From Rehmannia glutinosa (lineage: Eukaryota > Streptophyta > Magnoliopsida > Lamiales > Orobanchaceae): 64,000 bases of DNA. The translations under genes were made by a program, and so were the position numbers. This document shows positions 31,801 to 44,293 of this stretch, piece after piece. A model generated the notes under the pieces. That model was not told the DNA's origin. It worked only from the letters and a program-made list of their open reading frames with translations, and did no database searches. The stretch covers positions 36,865,335 to 36,929,334 of the forward strand of contig CM071930.1 of the NCBI GenBank assembly GCA_016081115.2, in the 5' to 3' direction. Within the stretch, counting starts at the first letter, position 1. Every line of letters starts with the position of its first letter.

Positions 31801-33951
31801 GTTTCATCGTATGTGGATTTATCATGACACGTTCCGTGATTCGGTTACCACTTCTTGGGCTCCTCCTTGCACCACGCCCAACCCTATGTTGTGTGTCATG
31901 TGGAACCTCAAAAGGTTGCGGCAGGTTATTAAGGTCTGGAACAGAGATGTTTTTGGGGACGTTAATCGCAGGGTGGAATATCAGATGGAGCAAGTTCGTC
32001 AGATTCAGGCAGATATTGAGAATTTGGGTTGTACAGCTACTCATCGGGACACGGAGATGGACGCCCAAATGTTTTTGTCTCAGACGTTGCTATTACAATC
32101 TGAATTTCTTAAGCAAAAGGCACATTCGGCCTGGCTTAAGGATGGGGATCGTAATACGGCATTTTTTCATTGTCGTAGCCAGATTCGCAGTGGACGCAGG
32201 GGTATACAGGGTCTTCTGGTGAACGGCAGTTACACTAATGATACAGCGGTTCTTGGGAATCACATTATTTCTTTTTATAAGGAGCTCTTCGCGGACATCA
32301 GGGGTACCACTGCGGATTATACTTTAGTTGATCAGGTAATTTCCCCCAGGGTAGGGGCGCATGATAATGCAAGCTTGACAGTCATTCCTTTGGATTCAGA
32401 GATTAAGGAAGCGGTTTTTGATATGGATTCGGATAGCTCTCCAGGACCAGATGGTTTTAATGGGATTTTTTATCGCCACTTCTGGGATGTTATTTCCATC
32501 GAGGTGATCGCCGCTGTCAGGTTTTTCTTCATTGGTTTCTCCTTGCCTTTGGGCTTGAACGCTAGCTTCATGGCGCTCATCCCAAAGACTAAAGATGCTA
32601 ATGCTATTGAGAATTTTCGCCCGATTGTTATGAGTGATTTTCTGTTCAAGATTATTACTAAGATATTAGTTATGCGTTTGGGTTTGATTATTGCTGCCTA
32701 TTTATCTCCTACGCAGTTCAGGTTTATTCCGGGAAGGCAGATTCACAATTGTATTGCCATGGTCTCTGAAGGGTTCAATGTCTTGCAGGGTCGCTCTGAT
32801 GCGAATATGATCTTGAAGATTGATATCCGTAAGGCATTTGATACATTGAAGTGGGATTTCTTACTACACGTTTTGCGCCGCTTTGGTTTCTCAGAGATTT
32901 TTATTCATTGGGTGGATGTTGTTCTTCGGTCGTCCAGAATATCAGTGTTATTGAATGGGACGCGGGTAGGGTACTTTCCCTATTTTAGAGGGGTCAGACA
33001 AGGTGATTCTTTATCCCCATTACTGTTTTGCATCGCGAAAGAAGTACTTAGTAAGCTTATTTAAGTGGCAGTGGATCAGAATCGGTTAGATCCGTTTACG
33101 ACGCCCAGATGAATTATTTTCCCATCGTCCATCTTATATGCGGATGATATTGTTATTATGTGTGGGGCTTCTTCAACCAATGCCCGTGTCCTTCAGATTC
33201 TCACCCTTTATGCGGATATTTCGGGCCAAGTGTTCAATCCTCGAAAATCTAAAGTTTACTTTGGCTCCCGAATCTCATCGTATGTCCGTGGGAGGGTGCA
33301 AACTATCATGGGGATCCAGCCCGGGAAGTTTCCCACCGTATATCTAGGTTCACAAATCTTCAAGGGTGCCCCTAAGGTTGCGGATTTACAACCCGTCTTT
33401 GATAAGGTAATCCTCAAATTCAGAATATGGAAAGGTTCATCGCTTTCCCTTGCTGGTAGAGTTTGTCTTGTTAATTCGGTGATTGCTAGTTCTTTTGTGC
33501 ACACCATGATGGTTTACAAATGGCCCAACACCTTGCTCAAGAAAATGGAAAGGGTCATGCGTAATTTCATTTGGACTGGGGATGTGAATACTAAGGGGTC
33601 GGTGGTGGTTAATTGGAATAAGGGGGTTTGGGTGTTCGATCGATTGTGATGGCTAACATGGCTTTCTTGATGAAATTGAGCTGGAAGGTCATGAACTCGG
33701 ATTCGGTGATCTTCAACACCCTTAGGCGTCGGTATTTGACAGCGGATGGGGCGGTCCGGAGGTCGTTCATTCCTTTGTCAATCTGGGCTGGGATTAAACC
33801 TTGCATTTTGGCTTGCTTGGATGACTCTCGTTGGATCCCAGGGGATAATTCTGAGGTATTATTTTGGATTGATAATTGGCTGGGTTATTCTATAGCAGAC
33901 AGAATTGGCATCCCAGAGGAATATAGATACTTATTTAATCAACGCATTTAG
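31801..33951 (+). pseudogene. LINE reverse transcriptase
   Basis: An open frame to 33064 carries WLKDGDRNTAFFH, SSPGPDGFNGIFYRHFW, FMALIPKTKDANAIENFRPI, FIPGRQIHNCI, LKIDIRKAFDTLKWDFL and FRGVRQGDSLSPLLF. After a stop at 33062 and a frameshift, the catalytic YADD lies at 33137-33148, followed by FNPRKSKVYFGS and YLGSQIFKG and the thumb (LSLAGRVCLVNSVI, RVMRNFIWTG). A further frameshift at ~33640 continues as MAFLMKLSWKVMNSDS. Motif order and spacing are normal for plant L1 RT. Several breaks make it inactive. Confidence 0.88.
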
Positions 33952-34225
33952 GACTACTTTTATGACGGGCTCTGGCACTTCATCTTCTCGTTCGTGGAGG
34001 CTTATTTGGATCTGGTCCGTGCTATTGTATGCGTCCCTATTGCCCCGGATTCAAGGTATACACGTGTATGGTTGAATTCGGATGATGGTTTGGTTACCTC
34101 GAAGATAGCTTATGATCACGTTCATCCCCATTACCCGATAGTCAAGTGAGGTTATTGGATTTGGTCGCAACATATCCCGGAATGACGATCGATGGTGGCA
34201 TGGCGGGCTATCCACAATCGACTGG

Positions 34226-35186
34226 TTGTCTTGGATTTATTATGGGCTAGGGGGTTTTATTGGCCCCTCGGTTTGCACTCTTTGTCATGAATTTTTTGAA
34301 TATGTTGACCATTTATTTGTCTCTTGTGTCTTTGCAGGAGCTCTCTGGCGATGGATCTTTGATTCGTTCAACGTTTACCCCTTTGAGGCTAATAGCTTTA
34401 ATGAATTTCTGGTGCGGCTAATGAACTTTCAATTCAGTGAGCAGGTTACTTTCCTCTGGCGTGTGGCTATCCTTTCCTGCATATGGCTCATTTGGCATAT
34501 CCGAAATGAGCTGGTTTTTCACAACAAAATCTGGATAGTGGATGCGGCGACTATCCATCTTCGGGTACTCATTGTAGAATCATCATCATTGGATCGGGGA
34601 TGCATGCACAACGACCAACAAGACCTTCTTATCCTGCGTAACCTGCGAGTTCCTGGGCGGGCTAGACAAGCACTGAAGATTGTGGAAGTTAACTGGCAAA
34701 AACCCCTCCCGGGTTTGATCAAGGCTAATACGGATGGCAGTTCTTCTGAGGCGTCGGGCAATCTCACTACTTCCGGGGTTTTACGGAAATGTAGAGGTTT
34801 CTATCGGGGTTTTCGTTAATTATTGTGATTCGGGCTATGCGTTTGAAGCTGAATTGGTCGTAGCAATGTGGGGGATTCAGTATGCTTTTGTCAAAGCTTG
34901 GACACAACTTTGGCTGGAGTCGGATTCGATGTATGTAGTGAACTTGCTGGAGAAGAGATCGGCGGAGGTCCCGTGGCGCCACCTTAGCAATTGGCGCTAT
35001 ACCTTGCAACTTCTCGCTCATATGGATTTTGTGGTCTCACATATTTTTTGGGAAGGCAATCGCGTGGCAGACATGTTGAGCAAGAAGATGGAGTACGGCA
35101 CATGGTGGGGCATCCCGCCTGCGGAGCTAGTACATTATCTCACTGATGACTATGTTGGCCAATCCAACTATAGGTTTGTTACTTAG
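34226..35186 (+). pseudogene. LINE zinc-binding region and terminal RNase H
   Basis: CTLCHEFFEYVDHLFVSCVFAGALW is the zf-RVT-like region (C-x2-C...H...C). The RNase H begins IKANTDGSS (first catalytic Asp). After a frameshift near 34800, AFEAELVVAMWGIQYA and LWLESDSMYVV supply the Glu and second Asp, and SHIFWEGNRVADMLSK the C-terminal part. It stops at 35184-35186. RNase H fused downstream of RT is common in plant L1 LINEs. Confidence 0.82.
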
Positions 35187-35461
35187 TGCGTCCCCGTTTC
35201 AGGTTTCTTTTCCCATTTTTGGACTTTTTTTCATTCTTGGGGGTACTCTTTTTCCTACCAAGGGTTTTTCCCACAAGGGTGGGTTTTACCTTGGGAGGTT
35301 TTAACGAGGCCCCAACCATTTATCCATTTGGTCGGCTTGTGACCATTTCGTTCTACTTTATGACATTGTTTCCAGGCTTATTTTTGGTTACCTGATTAGC
35401 CTGTGATCAGGACAACTCTCTTTTTCATTTTTATATATTATTTCGAATTTATTCAAAAAAT

Positions 35462-35716
35462 GTTGCAAATTAATTCCTTAACTCAAGATAAATTGGAATT
35501 TTTTTAGGTTTCTTATTATAAATTGGATTTCTTTGATGATTACTTATTTCAAATTTTTTCGGCTTCAAATTATATATTAATTTGCTTCCGTAACTCAAGT
35601 TGATTAATTAAATACTAATTTCAAGATTGACAACTAGCTTAGAAAGATTGACAAATTGGAAAGTCATATACGTACACTAATACAACATATTTTATTGTAT
35701 TTCCATATATCAAGCC
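35462..35716. repeat. Helitron-like AT-rich repeat, unit 1 right part
   Basis: Host repeat resuming after the LINE. It holds AACTCAAGATAAATTGG and the 'aagattgacaactagctt' word also present at 30120. It runs into unit 2 at 35717. Confidence 0.4.
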
Positions 35717-37025
35717 AATATACTAAAAGAAAAAACAAAGTTGAAACATGTCATCACCTCTGCAATCTGGTACACATGTCAACACCTTATTCTTTCAAAT
35801 CCCTTTAGCGGCTTCGCACGTAATCCAGGTCAGCACCTCATTCTTCTAATTATAAATTGAATTCTTTTTACTTCTAATTATAAATTAGATTTTTGTCTAC
35901 AACTATCAACCGAGAACTCTACAAGATAAATAATAATCCCAAAACATAAGGATATACAAATTAGAAAATTACTTTTGATGTTTCATATTAATTCCATAAC
36001 GCAAGATAAATTGGATTTTTTTTTACTTCTAATTATAAATTGGGTTTATTTGGTAAACAATAAATTGAATTTTTCTTAAATGACAAAAAAATTAGATTTA
36101 GCCATTTCAATATACAATTAATTTGTAAAAATAATATTGCAAAAATGGTTGTAAAAATTCAAATATAATTCCAAAAATCAAGGATACACAAATTAGGAAG
36201 TTACTTTTATTGTTGCAAAACAATTCCGAAGCTCGAGATAAATTAGATTTATATGATAAACAATAAATTAGATTTTTTAAATACCAAAAAAATTAAATAT
36301 TACCGATTTCAATATACAATTAGTTTGTGCATAAACTAATATAGAAATAGTTGTAACAATGTAATTATGAATTAAAAATTCACGTCAGTGAAAGCTGAGG
36401 AGATATTTATTGAAAATTATTTATTAATAAAATTAGCAGAATTAACTAAGTGGTTTTTTAAATGCCAAAAAAATCTATATGTCAACCATTGCATTATATA
36501 ATTAATTAATGAAAGATTATTGTAAAAATAGTTGTAATAATATAATTAAAGAATTAAATATTTGTGTCATTTTGACAAGCAAATACACAAATTAAAAAAA
36601 TAATTAAAAGTTCTAATTTATTTCTTTCTTATTAAATATCATATGAATTTAAATTGGCTTGATTTTACCAAGCTACATTGTATGCAAATGGTATATGTTC
36701 ACCTATTTAAATCTTATAGAAATTAAAAACAATAAAATATTTTTTTATTGAAGACTTTTGATTAATAAAATTATGACAATTAATTAAGTGGTTCTTTAAA
36801 TGTCAAACATAATGCAGGTACACTTGGAAATAGAACAAATAATATAGTTTATGAAGAAGTTTTTCAGAATTTGAAGTGACCGGTTTATATGACACTCTTC
36901 TAAATTTTGATTTTTTTTAGTGTTTCTAATTAGTATTTTGAATCCTTCTATAGCTATCAAAAATAAATTACACACCAAAATTTTATTTTCTAATAAATTC
37001 GTGTAACACACTGGTGTTATTCTAG
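35717..37025 (+). mobile_element. Helitron-like non-autonomous element, unit 2
   Basis: It starts (ATA)TACTAAAAGAAAAAAC like 29925. It ends near 37025 with a small hairpin (AACAC-actg-GTGTT, 37005-37018) followed a few bases later by CTAG and T, the plant Helitron 3' signature. It is AT-rich with no ORF. The terminus is good; the exact 5' end is uncertain. Confidence 0.5.
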
Positions 37026-37318
37026 TTACAGAATAAATTATAAAACTACCTAAATTTTAGTATAATTACAAAAACTATAAAAAAAAATCATCTTCAAAAT
37101 TAATCGAGAACATGTCATGAAGTGCGCAGCCATTGAGTGTGGCTTTGAGGTATAATAGTCGTCATACTGCAAAATGTGTATATTAATAAGTTCACTGATT
37201 ATAATGTTGTAATCAGTGTTTTAAAAACTGGATCGGATCTGCCGATCAGACCTGTTAGACCGGGAACACGACCACTGATTTGGTCCGAAAGAAAGACCAT
37301 ACAAAACTAGCTTTCTGG
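37026..37318. other. No gene seen; possible hAT-like fragment at ~37213
   Basis: CAGTGTTTTAAAAACTGG at ~37213 followed by several GACC/CCGG-type words resembles one end of a known kind of plant hAT MITE. I could not find a matching right end (see rejected). The last eight bases (CTTTCTGG, 37311-37318) are the left target repeat of the element at 37319. Confidence 0.35.
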
Positions 37319-37638
37319 TAGGGGTATCATTTTGGGTTGGGTTCGCGTGTCAGGGTTCGTGGGTTCACGAGTCAGAATCAACCAATCCGGACCCAACCTG
37401 TTAATTATTTGTGTCAAAATCTTGAACCTGGGCCCAATCTATTTATTTCACAGATAACCCGGACCCGACCATTTAACCCGCCTAATAAAATTATTTTTAT
37501 ATATATTTAATAGTTCCAACTGAATAAATTTAATTTTTAAAAAATAATCACTATGACAGACTATTTAATCAATAAAAAATATTACAATTCACAACATGCA
37601 GAAAAAATAATATAAATTGCATAAATAGCATAACATAT
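37319..37638. mobile_element. hAT-like non-autonomous element, left half
   Basis: Starts TAGGGGTATC, pairing with GACACCCTTA at 52115-52124 (reverse complement TAAGGGTGTC; 8 of 10 match). Both halves are rich in GGGTT/AACCC words (e.g. CCGGACCCAACC). Eight-base flanks CTTTCTGG (37311) and ATTTCAGG (52125) agree at 6 of 8 positions, as for a hAT 8-bp duplication. CAGGGGTGTC-like ends are typical of plant hAT MITEs. Split by element B; total length without B ~650 bp. Confidence 0.6.
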
Positions 37639-39176
37639 TGTAGGTCCCAACGGGTGTGGTGTAAGGTTTAGAAGGGAGGTTGAATAAACCTTACCAAATT
37701 TTCACTTTTTAGTCCTTTTAAAATATTCAACAGAGTTGACTCAAATCATCTAAGTCCTTGGGGGACAGCTAGGTTGGCTTTCTACAGCAAAGTTACCCAC
37801 TCAACAGACTCGACTGAGTTGTTGATAGTATAACTTAGCTGCGTCAGCTAACACTTAACTTTTAGATGAGTTGGTTTTAAACAGCGGAAGACTTAACACC
37901 ATTTGTTAATTTTAAGCACGTTTTTAACACTTGTTTTTAGCACTTGTTATTATCAGTAGGATTGCAATTTAACTTATCAGCAGATATAAAAATATACAAG
38001 AAAGTAGAGTGCTGAAAGTAAATGACACAAATAAATTTTATAGTAGTTCGAGGATGGGGTAATTCCTCTAATCCACTCTTCTCCAACTCCTGGAGGAATC
38101 CACTAAGTAACAATCAGGTTACAAAGCAGTTCTTCAGTCTAGAGACAGCCTTGATCACACAGTTGGCTTCTCCTGCGACTCAGCTTCTTCACAAGACAGC
38201 TGCCGTACTACTTCAGCTCCCTTCAAACCCTTGGAATTGATCACACAGCCTTCCAACGAGATCGAAACTTCTGGTTCGATCTTGAACCTTACTACAGCTC
38301 CTTCAAAGTTGGAGAGTAGACCCATTTTGTTCTTTAAACTTTTCCTCTTCAACTGGTTGAAGTATTCTTTCCTTCACAGGGTGTGTTGGATCGAGTTCTT
38401 TCGAGTTTTAGACTTCAGGAATTTCTTGATAAGCTTTGGGAATATTTGCAGGGTTTGATTGCTTATAAGATTGATTCCTTCATGTGTTTCGTAACCTTTT
38501 CTCAAATGCTTCCTCAGCCTTTTATAGTGCTCATTTGAATATTTGCCCGTTGAAGAGATATGTTATTTTCAAATAATACTTTCTTGTTCGTTGGCTTGTC
38601 TTTTCTTGACCTGCAGCATTGTGATGTTGACCGTTCCTCGTATTAATGACTCTGCAGCTTTTCATGGCTTGACACAAGCTTCAGTGTTCCTATTGGTTTA
38701 TTCCTTTTGCATATTTTTGGGGCAAACACTTTAAGACAGAGCAGCTTGGACTTATTACTATATTGAGTAATATCCTTGACTTTCTTCCAACAGATCAATG
38801 TCAGTCGTCTTGACTTGACTGCTGCCTATATCCCTTTGACTTAAGTCTACCCAATCATTTAGGAATGACTCAACTGTCAATTCAACTGTTAGACTTGTCT
38901 CTTTACTGACTTAACTGACACTTCCACAGCTGTTCCTCAGCTGGATCTCCTTCAGTCGAGTCTTTGCCTTCCATCTTGACCACACTCAGCTGACACACTG
39001 TTGGGTCTTCACTCTAGTATTCAGTTGACTTCTTTCATTCTTCGACATAGATGACTTCACTCAACTCATGCAATCTTATCTATTACAAAGTAGAAATACA
39101 AGGAAAATGAGGTGCCAACTTCCTATTCTAAGTTTTACATGGTATCATCAAAATCTTAACAATAAATTTCCTAACA
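37639..39176 (-). repeat. 3' LTR of element B
   Basis: 1538 bp. Read on the minus strand it starts TGTTAGGAAATTT and ends GGGACCTACA. It lies next to the polypurine tract. It differs from the other B LTR by several indels (e.g. the other lacks 'acccactcaacag'), so B is not young. Confidence 0.92.
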
Positions 39177-39440
39177 ATTTCCCCCTTTTTGATGATGCCA
39201 AAACTTAAATACAAAATACAACAAACACAACCAGTGCAGTAACAAAGAATGTATGCTTTGAATATGTAAATTTTATTGATCATAACATTCTTGTCCTTTA
39301 TAAAGCTGTTTACAAAGTATACTTTATACATTGTATCAGAGTTTATACACACATTGAATTACAACATGTATCAGAGCAAAAATTACAAAGGTATCAGAGC
39401 ATTATTACAGAAAACTTACAGTTGTGTATTTATAATAAAG
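39177..39440 (-). other. 3' UTR and polypurine tract of element B
   Basis: On the minus strand the tract TCAAAAAGGGGGAAAT directly precedes the LTR. The rest is AT-rich 3' UTR matching 4119-4382. Confidence 0.85.
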
Positions 39441-42400
39441 TAAAATACATGAAGGGGTTACAGCCGTCTTCAATGCCTTGGTTGCTTCCTTCTTTCATCT
39501 TCAGCTCTCCTCCTGTCTTCCTCTGCCTTCTACTTTTCCTCTCTTCTTCCTTCTTCTTCTTCTTCTTCTTCTTCTTCTTCTTCTTCTTCTTCTTCTCATA
39601 GGCACGCCTTGCAGCAGGGTCATTCCTACGCTGCCTTTCCTCCCATTCTTGCATCACCCTCTCATTCTCAGCTTCTTGCCTTCTCATAGCTTCTGCATTC
39701 TTGCGCATTACCTATAAATTTGCAAGATGATCGTATCCAGCCCAGTAAGTGATCCCTTTCTTCTGTGGATAAATGTACGTTATGTCTTTTGGTCTTGGTT
39801 GTGGTTGAGAGCTTATACCTCTTCCACTGCCACCAAATCTTTCCCTTACTCTTCCCGACTTAGCTCCTCCTCTAGGAGTGTACTGTACCGGTGCTTTTTC
39901 AGCTGAGTGACTGTTGGAACTCTGCTGCATATCAGCTAATTTGCATACATCAAAGCCCTTCTCCTAGTACATGTCCCAGGCTTTCGGTAGAGTCATATTC
40001 TTGAAGTAGCCTTCTGCCTCTAGAGTTTGAAACTCCTCTAGTGATCTAGGCTCAGATCCAGCATTGGGCATTATAATTTCTCTTGGGGGTTTGATCACCG
40101 GGGAATCCTTTAATAATCCATTTGGGGGACCATCATACTGTGTCCTTATATTCTAGATACGCACAGATTGCTTCTCAGCCACCTTCTCGAATTCAGCTTC
40201 GATGGCTTTTCTTGATTTTTTTAAATGCCAACTCAGGTTTATGTTCCACGACAGCTCTTTCGGTAGCTTGCTGAGAAGTGAGGTTGTTACTTCTCCTTGT
40301 TGAGGAGTCTTGGCAAACATAATCTTTAGAGGGGGTTTTTTGTAGAACTTCCTTCCCCTTAGTTTTTTCTCCTCTCTTCTCCTCCTTATGACTCCCTTGC
40401 CCTTCCTTTTGTTCCCTCAAGGCTTCATCTTCCCCCTTTTTTCCATCATCACCAAAAGGTAGGGACAAGCAAGGGAACATGCTATTTAAAATAAAATCAA
40501 GTTGGTTGTTACTTGGCATCTGACTTGGAGTAGGCTGTTCGAAATTCTGACCGCGTAGCCTTTGACTCGGCTGCCATTAATTTCATTTAAGTTTGGATAA
40601 TACTGAGCTGCTGACTCATGGTAGACTCCAATCTTGCAATCTCAATCTTGTGTTGCAGCTTGAGTAACTCCATATCCAACTTGTGAGATTCTTATATTCT
40701 CACCATGTAGTTCTTCTGCCTCTGCTGGAATGTTATCCACACTCCAGACCAATAACTCTACAAAGAGTGACTTGAAGTAACGGACTTTCTCTCTTCTCAT
40801 AGTCGTGGTTTGTTCAGCCCATTCTCGAATACGTAGAACAACACCACGAATGTCCCCTTTGATGTTGGCATCGCGGTTATCCAGCCTTAGGTCTAATGAT
40901 GCTAAGTCGTGCTCCATTTTCTTGATTTCAGCACAAACGGCTTTAAACGCCTTTCGGAAGTCTGCTGTCGAAGCGGACTCATCCTCGGGCCAAATGGCAT
41001 CAAAGTCAAAATCTATAGGCACCACTGTTGAATCAGCTGGAACTCTGAGTTCTTCTTGGACAGTATACTTGACTTGTTCTGTAGCAGATTCGGCATCCAG
41101 GGGTGGCAATTGGGCTTCAAACAGGAAAATGTTTTCGAACATATCATCTGGATAGATAGGGATTCCCGCAGGTCCAACTTGTGGAGCATTTCCCTTCTCC
41201 TTGCGAATATCTTCAGCTCGACTTGCCTCAGCTGAACTAGCTTCGTCGGTGTTGGGAGCAGTTGTGTTAGCCTCTTCTTTGAGCCGACATACGTTTCGCT
41301 TGAGCATTTGTGTTAGTTGCTCTCGGCTAATTGGTTTCCAGCTTGAGCAGTTGTGTTAGCCTACTCATCTAACTGACCTCAGTTGTCTTAACAGCTTTCT
41401 CGGTATCAGTTGGGGCTTCCTTTTGAGTCGTCTGGTCATCAACTGGTTTATCAACATCATCGAAGTGTGATGGAGCCATTGAAGTTGGCTCATCAACAAA
41501 CACGAACCTCATCGGAGCAGTTTTGTCACTAGCTTTACTCCGAGAGTATTGAGCATCCTCAGCTTTGTCCTTAGAATATTCATCAATGGGAGTGGATTCA
41601 GCTTCATTGTTGGATTCCAGGAATTCTGTGTCAACGTATTCCTGTGAATCGCGAAGAATGTTGATTTCTTCTGCTTCATCAACCATCTCTACTTAAGGAA
41701 TTTGCTAATTATAATCTTCTTTACCCAACGAAGTCTCACCCTCCTTGCGGCCTTCAATACCCTTAGCAGTCTCAACCGCTGGAGGGCCTTCAGCATCCCT
41801 GTGATCAGTCTCAACTGTAGCAGGGTCTTGGGCGGTTTTCCCTGTAGCAGACTCATCTGCCTTAAGGTCTTCGGTGGCATTCATCGGAGTCTCAACTCCT
41901 AGGATTGCACTTTCAGGACCAGGAGTCAACTCCCATGTTCTCCATTCCATCATTTGCCTTAGTTGCATCTGTAGTGTCATCAGCCTTTAGTGCAGATGAA
42001 GTTTCAGCTGAGACAATCTCAACCGTCTGAGCTTCTTCAACTTTAGTCTGCTGTTTGGTTTGTTTCTCACCTTCTCCTTATAACTCCATAAGTTTGTCTC
42101 CCACAGCATCCTCCGACCTAGCTATGGTGGTGAGAGCTTCCCCCTCAGCTGGCGCACCAGCTAAGATAAGAGAAATGAGGTTGCTCTTCACCTGAGACTC
42201 GACTGTTATTCCCTCTGAGTGATCAGCCATAGGGGCAGGTGTCTCAATACCTTTTGCAGTAGTTGGCTTGGCTAGGGTGCCCGCTTCATCTCCTTCCCTA
42301 TCTTCATCGCCAATCTTCTGAGAGTCATGTTCTGAATGCACGGGGATGTGGTGGCAGCAATGTCAGCAGCTATCTTCTGCGCTACATCCAAAGGGTTAGA

Positions 42401-44293
42401 ACGAGGAGAGAGTTGGGAAGACTCTCCTGGACCCTCTTGCATTTGTTGTTCGTGCATGGCTTTAGATTCTTTGATGGCCTGTTGGAATTCGACTTTCTCT
42501 ACTACTACAGCAGGATCGATCTCCTCTACGTTGCTGCTATCAGTCGATTCCATTTCATGCTCAGGTCCACCAGTAAACATACACATCTTTGATTTCTTAA
42601 TGACCTTGGCCTTCTCCAAAGATTTTTCTTTTTCATCTTCCTTTATGTCACGAAGGACAGTCATGCAGAAATCTTCATTTAGGGCAGAGCGGATAGAGAT
42701 GTTCCCCAGGAAGCTTAAGATCTCCTCTTCTTCTTCAATGTACTACTGGGTGCTCAAATTGTTGTCAAGAGTAATCCAGCTTCCAATTTCTCCATTCCCT
42801 CAATCTCTGCTGAAAATCAGGATATACAGGAGATAACATTATAACATCATCATCATCTCCTTCCTCCTGAATGGTAGCAAGTGAAGCATGCTCCTTCTCA
42901 GGTTCATTGACATCAGTCTGAGGGGAATGGACAGCTCTTTCCTCAGACAATTTGGTTGTCTCAGCTCCTTGTACTTCAACAGCTATCTCTCGAGCAGCTG
43001 GGTCTTCTATAGTCTGCTGATCGATATCAGCAGTCTTCTTGGTATCTATGGTGGTTGCATCTCCACCATCTTTTTCTTTAGACTGCTCCTCTTGAGTTTC
43101 AGCAATCTTCTCGGGCTTCTCTGGCTGAATGGCAGACTCAGCTTTCTCAAGTTCAGACTTCCTAACAAGTTTTCTTCTCTTGGTTTTGAAAAGAGGAACT
43201 TCATCCTCTTTGGCTTCTTCTATGGTGGCATCTGGCTCCACCATCTTTATCTTCTTAACAGCGAGGCACAGCTGTGCACTTCTTCTTCACGATCGGAGAA
43301 GGTTTAGATGTATCATTCTCGATCTCGGCTACTGGGGAAGGTGCATCTGATTCGGCTGCAGGGGCAGGTGCTTTTGGCTCGGCTGCAGGGGCATGAGCCT
43401 TCTTGAACTTGGCTGTAGGGGCTGGTGCTGGCTTAGCTACAAGAACTCTTTTCATCTGAATAGGCTTGGGAGAGAGAGCTGGGGTCGTTGCAGATGTGTC
43501 TTCTGCAGCAGGGTCAGCTGACTCAGCCTCACTTGTGTCAGCTTTCCTTGCATGCGCCTTCCTCTGAGCGCCTGACAGGTTTGCCTTGAACATCTTCTTG
43601 TTTACATGGAAAGGTTTTCCATGTCGTAGGGCAATCCCTTTTACCACCATCAAATGGCCAATTACCAGGCCATACCCCAAAGAGCATTCGAATGTCCCAT
43701 CCTCCTTGATGCTCTTATTGATCACATTCTGGCAGATACGGTTGAAGACAAACTCAGCCCAGTTGATCTTCTTCTCTTCCATGATCGCAGCCATCACCAC
43801 CAACTTTGTTCGAGACAGCTGATTAAAGCTGCCGGACTTCATATCGACACACTTGGAAACAATATCCATTAGCTTATGGTAATCTTCTTTTATCAAATCC
43901 TTCTTGGCTGTATAGACAGCCTTCGCAGCTGACTCAGGCTTGGCTCTCTCCTTCCAAGCCGCAGCTAAGTTCACATCTTTTCACTTGAGGAAGGCGACTT
44001 ACGTTGTGTCAAGAAGGTCAACAATAGCGATTATCTTGATCTCCTTGATGTGTACTGATGAGCGAATCTCATCATCGTGCACTTCAGCGTTAACATAAAC
44101 ATTGCAACTTTCTCCAAATTCCTATGAGAAAACTCCGTAGTGAGAAAATCCTTCTGATCTGATTTCTCGAGTTCTCAGCAATCTTCTTCACCAGTGCTTC
44201 ATCAGCACCCTGTTTCAGCATCCCCTTGAAGTTTACTGTCGATCCTGAGTGGATCTTCTCGGACATCTTGACAAAGTCGTACGATGCTTCCAT
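39441..44293 (-). pseudogene. ORF3 of element B (~4.8 kb, broken)
   Basis: Start at 44293 (MEASYDFVKMSEKIHSGS). N-terminal plant-transposon-protein-like domain (44293-~43560) with WAEFVFNRICQNVINK and LGYGLVIGHLMVVKG. Then a Pro/Ala/Lys linker, a long acidic Glu/Asp/Thr-rich middle (43250-41370), a segment with MRFVFVDEPTSMA, helical stretches (41300-40640), an Arg/Gly-rich part near 39850, and a Lys run from a (TTC)n microsatellite (~39549-39595) before the end. About nine frames are needed, so it is inactive. At ~1500 codons it is far longer than the D ORF3 (470). No signal peptide or membrane helix is visible. Function unknown. Confidence 0.78.
39549..39595 (-). repeat. (TTC)n microsatellite encoding poly-Lys in B ORF3
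   Basis: About 15-16 TTC units (GAA/AAG on the coding strand) encode a run of ~15 Lys in the basic C-terminal tail of ORF3. Element X has only a short mixed Lys/Glu/Arg stretch here, so this is a B-specific expansion. Confidence 0.85.

Larger units (their letters stand above)
30358..35461 (+). mobile_element. L1-type LINE, 5'-truncated and decayed
   Basis: A 5.1-kb insertion in an AT-rich repeat. In order it has the end of ORF1 with a zinc knuckle, an endonuclease, RT, a zinc-binding region and RNase H. This matches the plant L1 order with terminal RNase H. The beginning of ORF1 is absent. The 3' end is placed at a short A run (CAAAAAA, ~35455) before the host repeat resumes; I found no convincing target-site duplication. 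Confidence 0.85.

Noticed and set aside
39478..39717. Leu/Phe-rich plus-strand ORF that looks like a membrane protein
   Set aside because: It is the antisense of the Lys/Glu-rich ORF3 tail and its (TTC)n run.
40805..41155. Long antisense ORFs over B and C ORF3 (also 42336-42836, 56190-56753, 54153-54665)
   Set aside because: They mirror low-complexity coding sequence on the other strand, with no motifs.
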